31,237 bases of DNA from Pseudorhodobacter antarcticus (GTDB lineage Bacteria; Pseudomonadota; Alphaproteobacteria; Rhodobacterales; Rhodobacteraceae). Below the pieces are notes generated by a model, which saw nothing but the letters and a program-made list of their open reading frames with translations, was not told where the DNA came from and did not search any database. Positions within the stretch are counted from its first letter, which is position 1. Every line of letters starts with the position of its first letter. Location of the stretch: NCBI GenBank assembly GCA_945897655.1, contig CAMDHB010000003.1:1-31237 (forward strand), given 5' to 3'. Both the position numbers and the translations under genes were made by a program. Shown piece after piece: positions 6,499 to 13,899 of this stretch.

Positions 6499-8480
6499 AT
6501 CGCCCTCCTGATCAAAGCATCCACCGCAACAGCCCCGCTTTCGCGCACCATCACCGGATTAATCTCAATTTCCTCAAGGCTGGCATCCGCCGCCATCACC
6601 TGACCCAACCGCACCGCCAAGGCCGCCACCGCCGCAACATCCGCCCGCTTGCGCCCCCGATACCCGTCCAGCAAGGGCCACAACCGCAACTTGCCGAGCG
6701 CCGCCAACACCTCCACCTCGGTCGCAGGCAGGATCAGCGTCACCGTGTCGGCCAACACCTCCGCCGTCACCCCGCCCATCCCCAAGGTCAGCGACACGCC
6801 ATACACCGGGTCCCGCCGCAGCCCCACCAGAACCTCGGCCACGGCCCCCGTGACCATCTCCTCCAGCAGATAGCCCGTGGCCCCCACCATCTCGGCCTGA
6901 CCCTCCAGCGAGGTGACGCCCAACCGCACCGCCCCCGCCTCGGTCTTGTGGGCAAACCCCAACCCCTTCAGCGCATAAGGCGCGGTCAACCCCGCCACAC
7001 TCAACCCCGCCAAATCCACCGCCGTCGCAGAACGCGGCACCGCCACTCCCGCCGCCGCCAACAGGGCCTTGCCCGCCGCCTCATCCAGCAAGACCGTCTC
7101 CCTGTGCGCCACAGGCGCCAACGGCCGCCAATCCTTGGGCCCCGGCCCGACCTGCGCCGCCCGAATGGCCGCCAAAGCCGTCTCCAGCCCCATCAGCGTG
7201 CACACCCCCTGCGCCATCAATGCCGCAGCATAACCCTCATCAAAATTTTCGGCCATCGAGGCGACGGGCAAAGCCGGCTTCCCCGTCGCCACCTGCGCCG
7301 CCACAATCGCATCCAAGGCAGGCTGATAGCCCGACGGATCACACCGGTCCGACCGTGGCGTGTCGATGATATAGACCCCCGCATCATAGCCCGACAGCAT
7401 GGTCGAAAACACATCCGTCGTCCGGGGCCCATCGCCCCAGATGAAAGTGTGGTAATCCAAGGGGTTCGCAATCGTCACGATCGGCCCCAGAATCTCGCCC
7501 AACCGAGCCCGAACCGTGTCCGGCACCGGCGGAAACTCGATCCCGAACGGCGCGGCCAGATCCGCCACCAACCCCGCCTCACCCCCCGAACAGGACAGAC
7601 TGCACAGCCGCGTCCCCAGCGACCCGTGCACATGGAAAATCTTCAACGTCTCGATCAATTCAGACGGCGTATTCACCTCCGCCACCCCGATCTGCCGCAG
7701 GAATGCACTGGACGCCGCCCCGCCCCCCGCCAGCGAGGCAGTATGCGACGCCGCCGCCACCCGGCTCAACTCCGTCTTGCCTGACTTGATGCACACAATC
7801 CCCTTGCCCGCCGCCCGCGCACTCTGCGCCAGCGCGGCAAAGCCCGCAGCATCGTCAATCCCCTCGATATAAAGTCCAATCGCCGTGACCCTTGGGTCAT
7901 CCAGCAATGCCCCCGCCAATTCGGCCAAACCAACCACCGCCGCATTGCCCAAACAGGCGACATAGGCCACGGGCAGGGCCCGTTTCTGCATGCCCATGTT
8001 GATGACGATGTTGGACGACTGGCTGACCAGCGCCACCCCCCTGTCCACCCGCACCCCACCGTGCTGATCGGGCCATAGCAATGCCCCGTCGAGGTAGTTG
8101 ATCACCCCATAGCAATTCGGCCCCAGAATGGGCATGTCCCCCGCCGCCGCGACCAACTGCGCTTGCAACTCGGGCTCGCCCGCTTCCGTCCAACCGCTGG
8201 CGAAACAAATCGCCCCCCCAGCCCCCATCGCGGCCAGTTCGCGCACAACCTCAACCGTCAGAAATCGGTTAACGCCGATGAACACCGCATCCGGCACCCC
8301 CGGCAAATCGGCCAGCGAGGCATAGGCTTTTAGGCCCCCAATCTCGGCCTTGGTCGGATGCACCGGCCAGACCGGCCCGGCAAACCCCATCTTGCCGCAT
8401 TGCTCGATGACATTCAGTGCCCAACCGGCGCCAAGCACAGCGATCGACTTTGGGCGGAGGAGTCTGTCAAGGCGCGTCAT
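6495..8480 (-). CDS. NDP-forming acyl-CoA synthetase, probable trimethylammonium-acid CoA ligase
   Basis: This 661-residue protein has the fused acetate--CoA ligase (ADP-forming) layout. A Rossmann CoA-binding domain spans residues 1-130 (SIAVLGAG, PILGPNCYGVIN). Two succinyl-CoA-synthetase flavodoxin-like domains follow, with the phosphorylatable His in SHTASLAGGG (H246). A C-terminal ATP-grasp-like part (about 440-661) carries LLDEAAGKALLAAAGV, YALKGLGFAHKTEAGAVRLGV and EIEINPVMV. It would activate gamma-butyrobetaine, crotonobetaine or carnitine as the CoA ester for the adjacent CaiD-like and acyl-CoA dehydrogenase enzymes. The substrate is inferred from context only. It lies 250 nt after the acyl-CoA dehydrogenase, behind a long inverted repeat, and its GGAGG sits in a hairpin loop. 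Confidence 0.82.
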   Translation of the reverse strand: MTRLDRLLRPKSIAVLGAGWALNVIEQCGKMGFAGPVWPVHPTKAEIGGLKAYASLADLPGVPDAVFIGVNRFLTVEVVRELAAMGAGGAICFASGWTEAGEPELQAQLVAAAGDMPILGPNCYGVINYLDGALLWPDQHGGVRVDRGVALVSQSSNIVINMGMQKRALPVAYVACLGNAAVVGLAELAGALLDDPRVTAIGLYIEGIDDAAGFAALAQSARAAGKGIVCIKSGKTELSRVAAASHTASLAGGGAASSAFLRQIGVAEVNTPSELIETLKIFHVHGSLGTRLCSLSCSGGEAGLVADLAAPFGIEFPPVPDTVRARLGEILGPIVTIANPLDYHTFIWGDGPRTTDVFSTMLSGYDAGVYIIDTPRSDRCDPSGYQPALDAIVAAQVATGKPALPVASMAENFDEGYAAALMAQGVCTLMGLETALAAIRAAQVGPGPKDWRPLAPVAHRETVLLDEAAGKALLAAAGVAVPRSATAVDLAGLSVAGLTAPYALKGLGFAHKTEAGAVRLGVTSLEGQAEMVGATGYLLEEMVTGAVAEVLVGLRRDPVYGVSLTLGMGGVTAEVLADTVTLILPATEVEVLAALGKLRLWPLLDGYRGRKRADVAAVAALAVRLGQVMAADASLEEIEINPVMVRESGAVAVDALIRRAM

Positions 8481-8496
8481 GGCCGACCTCCGGCCA
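8480..8496 (-). promoter_or_regulatory. Hairpin presenting the Shine-Dalgarno of the acyl-CoA synthetase gene in its loop
   Basis: On the minus strand TGGCCG (8496-8491) pairs with CGGCCA (8485-8480). The 5-nt loop and adjoining base hold GGAGG, and the last stem base is the A of the ATG. The ribosome binding site is therefore boxed in a short GC-rich hairpin, which could lower or control translation. Confidence 0.5.
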
Positions 8497-8526
8497 CGCG
8501 GCCAGCACCCGGGGCGCTGCCCCGGA

Positions 8527-8700
8527 CCCCGGGATGTTTATGAACCAATGAAAGCAAACGAAGACGCCCTGCCCCGCGCCAACGAGGCAGGGAATCTTCA
8601 CCGGTTACCGTCATCGGGATCCCTCCCTGTTCGGCCATTTCAGAGTCGCCCATATTGGTTAACATTTCGTGCATTTCATTGGTTCATAAATATCCCGGGG
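8527..8700. repeat. 27-nt inverted repeat flanking a 120-nt structured leader
   Basis: The left arm 8527-8553 and right arm 8674-8700 are reverse complements with one mismatch in 27 (they share ATGAACCAATGAAA). Between them is a further stem CCCTGCC (8567-8573) with GGCAGGG (8586-8592). No gene is supported in the 250-nt gap; a 65-codon minus-strand frame starting at 8674 has no recognisable product. On the minus strand the element sits between the acyl-CoA dehydrogenase stop and the acyl-CoA synthetase start. The arm sequence resembles the GGGATATTT-type tails frequent between genes in Rhodobacterales, here present in opposite orientations. Confidence 0.7.
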
Positions 8701-8702
8701 GC

Positions 8703-8720
8703 GCGGGGGCTGGCCCCCGC
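8703..8720 (-). terminator. GC-rich hairpin after the acyl-CoA dehydrogenase gene
   Basis: GCGGGGG and CCCCCGC (7 bp, 4-nt loop CTGG) begin 11 nt after the stop codon on the minus strand. They are followed by the GGGATATTTATG tail. It may end or reduce transcription before the acyl-CoA synthetase gene. Confidence 0.55.
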
Positions 8721-8730
8721 TCCTGTTGGT

Positions 8731-9894
8731 TCAAGCCCCAAGCGGCCTCAGCAACTCGCGACTGATGATGTGCCGCTGGATTTCGCTGGTGCCTTCCCAG
8801 ATCCGCTCCACCCGCGCGTCGCGCCAGATGCGTTCCAGTGGCAGTTCCTCCATCAGGCCCATGCCACCGTGGATCTGAATCGCCTCATCGGCAATCATCG
8901 CCAGCACTTCGGTCGCCTTCAGCTTGGCCATCGACATATCGGCTTCTGTCACCGACCCCTGGTCGTATTTCCAGGCCGCCTCGCGCGTCAGAAGTTCCGC
9001 TGCCTTCAACTCCATCGCCATATCCGCGAGTTTGAAGCTGATCCCCTGGAACTTGCCGATCTGCTGGCCGAACTGCTTGCGTTCGGCGGCATAGCTCAGC
9101 GCATGGCCCAAGGCGCGCTCTGCACGGCCAAGACAGGTCGAGGCAACCTGCAGCCGTGTCGCGCCCAGCCAGGAATTGGCGACCTCGAACCCCTTGTGGA
9201 CCTCGCCCAGAATCTGGCGTTTGTTCAGGCGGCAATCGTCAAACTCCAGCACGGCATTGATGTATCCGCGGTGCGAGACGTTGCGATAGCCGTCGCGGAC
9301 GGTGAAACCGGGGGTGCCCTTGTCGATGAAGAAGGCCGTGATCAGCTTCTTGGTCCCGCGCGAGGTTTGCTCCTCGCCCGTTGCCACAAAGACGATGGCG
9401 AAGCCTGCCAGATCGGCATGGCTGATGAAATGCTTGGTGCCGTTCAGAACCCAGTCGTCGCCATCCGGGCGGGCAGACGCCTTCATGCCCCGCAGGTCAG
9501 ACCCGGCCCCCGGTTCCGTCATCGCCAAGCAATCCCAGGTTTCGCCCCTGATGCAAGGCATCAGATACTGCTCGCGCTGTTCGGCATTGCCCGCCAGCAG
9601 GATATTCGACGGCCGCGCCACGCAGGTCCAGTGGAGCGCATAGTTCGCCCGGCCCAGTTCCTTTTCGTACAAAAGCCAAGACAGCGTATCCAGCCCCGCG
9701 CCGCCCACTTCTGCCGGCATGTTGGCCGCGTAAAGCCCCGCCGCCATGGCCTTTTTCTGGATCTCGCGGATCAGTTCCACCGGCAGATGGCCGGTCCGTT
9801 CCACCATCGCCTCGTGCGGATACAACTCCTGCTCCACAAAGGCGCGGGTCGTGTCCACGATCATCTGTTGTTCTTCGTTCAGGCCGAAATCCAT
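8731..9894 (-). CDS. Acyl-CoA dehydrogenase, probable gamma-butyrobetainyl/crotonobetainyl-CoA enzyme
   Basis: This 387-residue flavoprotein has the full acyl-CoA dehydrogenase fold. The N-terminal helical domain starts MDFGLNEEQQMIVDTTRAF; the FAD/substrate loop is AMTEPGAGSDL with WVLNGTKHFISHA. Helical C-terminal motifs are RKQFGQQIGKFQGISFKLADMA and QIHGGMGLMEELPLERIWRDARV. The catalytic base is the Glu in IWEGTSEIQRHII. It would introduce or, in the CaiA sense, remove the alpha-beta double bond of a C4 trimethylammonium acyl-CoA. The substrate is inferred from position, 7 nt after the SDR gene and in the same operon as the carnitine enzymes. An electron-transferring flavoprotein partner is not encoded here. 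Confidence 0.85.
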   Translation of the reverse strand: MDFGLNEEQQMIVDTTRAFVEQELYPHEAMVERTGHLPVELIREIQKKAMAAGLYAANMPAEVGGAGLDTLSWLLYEKELGRANYALHWTCVARPSNILLAGNAEQREQYLMPCIRGETWDCLAMTEPGAGSDLRGMKASARPDGDDWVLNGTKHFISHADLAGFAIVFVATGEEQTSRGTKKLITAFFIDKGTPGFTVRDGYRNVSHRGYINAVLEFDDCRLNKRQILGEVHKGFEVANSWLGATRLQVASTCLGRAERALGHALSYAAERKQFGQQIGKFQGISFKLADMAMELKAAELLTREAAWKYDQGSVTEADMSMAKLKATEVLAMIADEAIQIHGGMGLMEELPLERIWRDARVERIWEGTSEIQRHIISRELLRPLGA

Positions 9895-9901
9895 TATAAC
9901 C

Positions 9902-10654
9902 TCACGGGTCGGGATTGATGGTAAAGCCGTCGACGGTCAGCGCCTGGCCCGACACCATGCGCGCCCCGTCCGAGGCGAGGAACAGCGCCATATGCGCCAC
10001 GTCATCCGGGTCGGTCAGGCGTTTCAAGGCCGTGCCGGACGCATAGCCCGCCCGCACTGCATCAGGCGTCATGCCCTTGGCTGCCGCCTCCGCCTCGATC
10101 ACCCGGTCGATCCGGGGGCCGTTCACCGACCCCGGACAAATCGCATTGGCGCGGATGCCGAACGGCCCCAACTCCATCGCCACTGTCTTCATAAGCCCGA
10201 TCACCGCCCATTTCGCCGCCGCATAGGGGGCGCGGTAGGGCACGCCGTACAGGCCCGCCGTGGACGAGGTGAAGATCATCGCCCCCTTCCCCGCCGGCTT
10301 CATCATCCGCGCGCCATGCTTGGCCGCTAGCATCGCGCCATCCAGATTGACGCCCAGACACTGATGCCAGCCCTCCAGCGGCATATCCTCGATCGCCGCC
10401 GTCGGGCCCTTGATCCCGGCATTGGCGCACAGCACGTCCAAGCCTCCCCAGTCATGCGCGATGTCGGCAAACAGCGCCTCCATCGCCATTTCAGAGGCAG
10501 CATCGCAATGGCTACCCCTTATGCCCGGCGGCAGGGCGGCCAGCGGGTCATTGTCCACATCCGTCACCCAGACGCGATAGCCCGCCTCCTGAAAGGCGCG
10601 GGCCATCACCAGCCCGATGCCGTTTGCCCCCGCCGTGATCAGAACGCGCTTCAT
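9902..10654 (-). CDS. Short-chain dehydrogenase/reductase of the carnitine operon
   Basis: This 250-residue classical SDR has the nucleotide site TAGANGIG (residues 7-14), CANAG (77-81), a catalytic Ser (S130/S131 in FTSSTAG), Y144 and K148 (YAAAK), and the usual C-terminal FLASDGARMVSGQALTVDGF. An acidic D32 after the second strand suggests NAD rather than NADP. A 3-hydroxyacyl-CoA (carnitinyl-CoA) dehydrogenase is the most natural role beside the acyl-CoA dehydrogenase and dehydratase; this is inferred from context. The start at 10654 overlaps the stop of the LcdH fusion gene (ATGA), showing translational coupling. A longer upstream extension would lie within that gene and is rejected. Confidence 0.85.
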   Translation of the reverse strand: MKRVLITAGANGIGLVMARAFQEAGYRVWVTDVDNDPLAALPPGIRGSHCDAASEMAMEALFADIAHDWGGLDVLCANAGIKGPTAAIEDMPLEGWHQCLGVNLDGAMLAAKHGARMMKPAGKGAMIFTSSTAGLYGVPYRAPYAAAKWAVIGLMKTVAMELGPFGIRANAICPGSVNGPRIDRVIEAEAAAKGMTPDAVRAGYASGTALKRLTDPDDVAHMALFLASDGARMVSGQALTVDGFTINPDP

Positions 10655-12114
10655 TTGCGTTGCCCGGTGAACCGCCCCGCCGCTGCGGGCTTGGGCAGCG
10701 CCTTGTGCGCCTCGGCAATCGGCATCAGACGCGCCAGCACCTCGGGCGCCGCCGGACAAGTCTTGCCCGCCTTCATGTCGACATGCAGGCACATCTGCTC
10801 CACCGTCGCCACCGCTTCACCCCCGCGCAGAAGGGTGGTGAACAGATGGAGCCGCTTTTCATCTGCGCCCAGGATTTGAACCGTGCCGGTCAACCGGTCG
10901 CCCAGCTTCGCCTCGCCCAGATGCATGATATGGGTTTCGGCGGTGTAATAGCTGTGGCCGCCCTTCACATAGTCCATATCCGCCCCGATCAGCCGCAGCA
11001 GCGCATCACAGGTCTCAGACGCCGCAAACAGATAGCGGCTTTCGGTCATGTGGCCGTTGTAATCAATCCATCCCGGCAGAACCTGCATCTGCGCCATCTC
11101 CAGCGGAGCGGACAGGTCATGCGACCCTGGGGCCAGCATCTCGGTCCGGCGGCGGGCGTCATGCTCCAGCAGAACCTTGCCCGCACCCCAGTTACGCTCC
11201 TTCAGCGCCCGCAGGAAGCCGATCAGGTTGCTGTCGCGGATGCGCTCCAACTCGCGGATGGTGTGGTGGCCGGATTGCGCATCCGACTGCCCGGCGATCA
11301 AGTCGACCAATTCGTCGTTGAACTCGGGCACATCCATCAGCTTGGTCCAGGGCCAGGTCAGGCAGGGCCCGAACTGCGCCATGAAATGCTTCATCCCCGC
11401 CTCGCCACCGGCCACGCGGTAGGTCTCGAACAACCCCATCTGACCCCAGCGCAGGCCGAACCCCATGCGGATCGCTTCGTCAATCTCCTCGGTCGTCGCA
11501 ACCCCGTCCTTGACCAGCCACAGCGCCTCGCGCCAGACCGCCTCCAGAAAGCGGTCGGCGATATGGGCGTCAATCTCCTTGCGGACATGCAGGGGGAACA
11601 TCCCGATTTCGCGCAGGATGGTCTTGGCGGCCTCGATCACCTTGGCGTCCGACCGGGCCGAGGGCACGACTTCCGCCAGCGGCAGCAGGTAAACCGGGTT
11701 GAACGGGTGGGCCACAAAGATCACCGAAGGGTTCGCGGCCCCCTCCTGCAACTCACTTGGCTTGAAGCCCGAGGTTGACGACCCAATCGGAGTACCCAAA
11801 CCCGCCGATTGTTGAATCTGCGCGAAGACGCGATGCTTCAGGTCCAGCCGCTCGGACACTGATTCCTGAATGTAATCCGCCCCTTCCACCGCCTCGGTGA
11901 TCGTGGCAGCAAAGGTCAGCTTGCCTTCGGCCCCCATCGGCACGTCCGACAGGGCAGGCAGCGATGCCCGGGCATTGGCCAACACCTCGCCAATCTTGCG
12001 CTCCGCCTGCGGATCGGGGTCGAACACCGACACGTTCCAGCCGTTCAGCAAAAACCGCGCCGTCCAACCGCCGCCGATAACCCCGCCGCCAATGATCGCT
12101 GCTTTCCGTGCCAT
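10651..12114 (-). CDS. lcdH: L-carnitine 3-dehydrogenase fused to betainyl-CoA thioesterase
   Basis: This 487-residue fusion protein has two parts. Residues 1 to about 325 form a 3-hydroxyacyl-CoA-dehydrogenase-type NAD enzyme: GGGVIGGGW at 9-17, QESVSERLDLKHRVF, SSTSGFKPSELQ, HPFNPVYLLPLAEVV and the lyase-like DRFLEAVWREALWLVKDG. Residues about 335-460 form a hotdog thioesterase domain with QVLPGWIDYNGHM (D351 and H355) and SYYTAETHIMHLGEAKLGD. The known equivalent in Sinorhizobium and relatives oxidises L-carnitine to 3-dehydrocarnitine, and the second domain hydrolyses betainyl-CoA to glycine betaine. Together with BKACE these are the first and last steps of one pathway. The next gene (SDR) is translationally coupled. 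Confidence 0.93.
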   Translation of the reverse strand: MARKAAIIGGGVIGGGWTARFLLNGWNVSVFDPDPQAERKIGEVLANARASLPALSDVPMGAEGKLTFAATITEAVEGADYIQESVSERLDLKHRVFAQIQQSAGLGTPIGSSTSGFKPSELQEGAANPSVIFVAHPFNPVYLLPLAEVVPSARSDAKVIEAAKTILREIGMFPLHVRKEIDAHIADRFLEAVWREALWLVKDGVATTEEIDEAIRMGFGLRWGQMGLFETYRVAGGEAGMKHFMAQFGPCLTWPWTKLMDVPEFNDELVDLIAGQSDAQSGHHTIRELERIRDSNLIGFLRALKERNWGAGKVLLEHDARRRTEMLAPGSHDLSAPLEMAQMQVLPGWIDYNGHMTESRYLFAASETCDALLRLIGADMDYVKGGHSYYTAETHIMHLGEAKLGDRLTGTVQILGADEKRLHLFTTLLRGGEAVATVEQMCLHVDMKAGKTCPAAPEVLARLMPIAEAHKALPKPAAAGRFTGQRK

Positions 12115-12133
12115 CTTCCGTCCCTTTCGTCCC

Positions 12134-12147
12134 GGGGGCGCACCCCC
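12134..12147 (-). promoter_or_regulatory. Short GC hairpin between the lipocalin and lcdH genes
   Basis: GGGGG (12134-12138) and CCCCC (12143-12147) with a 4-nt loop lie in the 39-nt gap, on the minus strand just upstream of GAAAGGGA, the lcdH ribosome binding site. It is probably a processing or translation-modulating hairpin; too short to call a terminator. Confidence 0.35.
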
Positions 12148-12153
12148 TGTTTC

Positions 12154-12693
12154 CTAGCGGCCGCTCTGGGCCACGATTTCCAACTGTGCGGTGTCATAGC
12201 CATTGGCGGCAAAGACATCCAAAGCCCGCTGCATCATCGCCTTGGACAGTTGCGGCTCCCGCGACAGGATCCAGCCGAAACTGCCCGTGGGTGCCCCGAC
12301 GACTGCCATCGAATAGTCAGGCTCCAGATGCAACACCCAGTAATCCCCGGCGGCAAGACTGCCCAGCCAGGGCACAAAGGTCACCATCAACTGCCCCGGG
12401 GCCACAACCCAAGCCTGCCCTTCGATCGCCTCGGCCACGCCCTCCTTGACGCAGGTGTTGACCACCGAAATCCGGCCATCCTGGCGCAGACCATACTCTG
12501 CCGTCACATCCTCACAGCCCCGCTCGAACCGGTTCGGAAAGCGGGCAATCTCATACCAGCGGCCCAGATAGCGGTTCAGGTCCACCGACTGCACCACCGC
12601 CATCGGCACGCTTTCATCCCTCACTTGCGCCAAGGCCGGACCCGTGCCCAGCAGCGCCAAAAGCCCGATGATCCCCGCTGCAAACGCCCTCAT
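12154..12693 (-). CDS. Periplasmic lipocalin, Blc-like (copy 1)
   Basis: This 179-residue protein has a cleavable signal peptide (residues 1-22, ALA before QVRDE). The lipocalin GxW motif is YLGRWYEIARFPNRFERGC (residues 42-60). Later strands include YGLRQDGRISVVNTC and the C-terminal closing motif GSFGWILSREP. C60 and C81 could form a disulfide. There is no lipobox cysteine, so unlike E. coli Blc it should be soluble in the periplasm. Bacterial lipocalins bind lipids or other small hydrophobic ligands. It lies 8 nt after the second lipocalin and inside the carnitine operon, so it is probably co-expressed with those enzymes. Confidence 0.88.
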   Translation of the reverse strand: MRAFAAGIIGLLALLGTGPALAQVRDESVPMAVVQSVDLNRYLGRWYEIARFPNRFERGCEDVTAEYGLRQDGRISVVNTCVKEGVAEAIEGQAWVVAPGQLMVTFVPWLGSLAAGDYWVLHLEPDYSMAVVGAPTGSFGWILSREPQLSKAMMQRALDVFAANGYDTAQLEIVAQSGR

Positions 12694-12701
12694 GCCAACC
12701 C

Positions 12702-13220
12702 CTAATGCTGGACCGGGTCAATCGCGCCCGGGTCATAACCATTGTCCACCAAGACCTGCACGCCTTGGGCCACGTCCGCATCGGGCAATCTTGCCAGAAC
12801 CCAGCCCACCTGACCCGTGCGCGACCCGATCACCACCATGCTGTCATCCTGCGCGGCCCATAGAACCGCCAGTTCCAGATCGCCCAGTTGCGCCAGCCGG
12901 ACAAGGCGCCAATAGTAAAGGCCCGGCATAACCTCGGCCAGAATACCCTCGATGGGAACCAGGGGCCCGTCAGGCGCGCCCTTGTGGCAAGCGAGTTTCA
13001 GGGTCAACCGGCTGTCCTCTCGCGCTGCGATGGTGACGGTCACGCCTTGGCAGTCCGCCTCGATCCAACTGTCAGACCGTGCCACCTGAAACCACTGTCC
13101 CACCAGCCGCGCCTTGTCATACCCCGCCACCACGCCCATCGGTTGCGACAGGTCACGCACCGGCCCGGCCAGCGCCATCACCGGCAACAGCATAGCCAAG
13201 ACGAATGCCAGCTTTCGCAT
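12702..13220 (-). CDS. Periplasmic lipocalin-like protein (copy 2, divergent)
   Basis: This 172-residue protein has a signal peptide (residues 1-18, MALA before GPV). The degenerate GxW motif is LVGQWFQVARSDSWIEADC (39-57). The C-terminal part, MVVIGSRTGQVGWVLARLPDADVAQGVQVLVDNGYD, parallels MAVVGAPTGSFGWILSREP and FAANGYD of the next gene. C57 and C78 take the place of that gene's cysteine pair. The two are paralogues that have diverged strongly. The ATG at 13220 is chosen because the signal peptide begins there; upstream in-frame codons run back into the HD gene. The ligand is unknown. Confidence 0.82.
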   Translation of the reverse strand: MRKLAFVLAMLLPVMALAGPVRDLSQPMGVVAGYDKARLVGQWFQVARSDSWIEADCQGVTVTIAAREDSRLTLKLACHKGAPDGPLVPIEGILAEVMPGLYYWRLVRLAQLGDLELAVLWAAQDDSMVVIGSRTGQVGWVLARLPDADVAQGVQVLVDNGYDPGAIDPVQH

Positions 13221-13275
13221 CACAGCCCCTGCAAGGCGCGACTGCCACCGGCCGGGCCTTTGGCCGCACATCCCC

Positions 13276-13896
13276 TCATGCCTGCCGTTCCCGGGCGCGG
13301 TCCGCGTCACTCAGCGCCATGCGCTCTCCCCGGCGGGTCACGCTTGGGTCATAGGCCTTGCGCGCAAAGACCTGACGGACCAGCGGGCGGAAAAACTCCA
13401 GCGGCAGAGTGTCATAATCGGGGTCAAAGCTGTTCTGGTCCCAAGTCTCGCAAAACGCGGCGCAATCGTCGAAATACGCGCTGCCGCGATGCTTTTCCCG
13501 CGCGTCCTTGTTGCCGCCCAGATGATGCGCGTAATAGAGCCGCTGGAAATCGGCATGCTTTTCCACAACCCAGGCGCATTGCTCGCGCACGAAGGGGCGC
13601 AGGATGGCGGCGGCATATTCGTCATGATTGTAGGGCGCGTAGATGTCGCCGATGTCGTGCAACAGCGCGCACGCAACCCAGTCGTCATCCGCCCCGGCCC
13701 GCCAGGCCCGCGTGGCAGCTTGCAAGGAATGGCCCAGCCGCGTGACCTTGTAGCCCGACAGGCTTTCGTCCAAGTCGCGCAACGCGTCGACCAACCGGTC
13801 CGCCGTTCCCGCCGCATAATCGCGTTCATGCTTGTCCAGCATGGCATAATCCTCGGCGTCGCCATGCTTCATTTCGGTGAATTTGACAGTTTCCAT
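13276..13896 (-). CDS. HD-domain protein of the carnitine operon, possible PhnZ/TmpB-like di-iron oxygenase
   Basis: This 206-residue single-domain HD protein shows candidate metal ligands H56 (in GHSLQAA), H80-D81 (LLHDIGD), H91 (YNHDEY) and H114 (EKHADF), with later Asp in the 147-160 stretch. The HxxQ after the first His, Y49 just before it and the spacing of the later His resemble mixed-valent di-iron oxygenases (PhnZ, TmpB) more than nucleotide phosphohydrolases. Where PhnZ has HDxxH, this protein has HDIGD (D84), hinting at a non-phosphonate substrate. The gene starts 3 nt after the BKACE stop, so it is almost surely expressed with carnitine degradation. A phosphohydrolase or a repair role remains possible. 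Confidence 0.7.
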   Translation of the reverse strand: METVKFTEMKHGDAEDYAMLDKHERDYAAGTADRLVDALRDLDESLSGYKVTRLGHSLQAATRAWRAGADDDWVACALLHDIGDIYAPYNHDEYAAAILRPFVREQCAWVVEKHADFQRLYYAHHLGGNKDAREKHRGSAYFDDCAAFCETWDQNSFDPDYDTLPLEFFRPLVRQVFARKAYDPSVTRRGERMALSDADRARERQA

Positions 13897-13899
13897 GAT

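Noticed and set aside
8477..8674. 65-codon minus-strand frame inside the inverted repeat
   Set aside because: No convincing ribosome binding site, its end is made of GC hairpin sequence, and it has no known product; treated as leader RNA.
8350..9918. Long plus-strand open frame (over 500 codons) opposite the acyl-CoA dehydrogenase
   Set aside because: It mirrors the minus-strand gene, is rich in Arg/His/Pro/Gln as expected for an antisense GC-rich frame, and has no recognisable domain.
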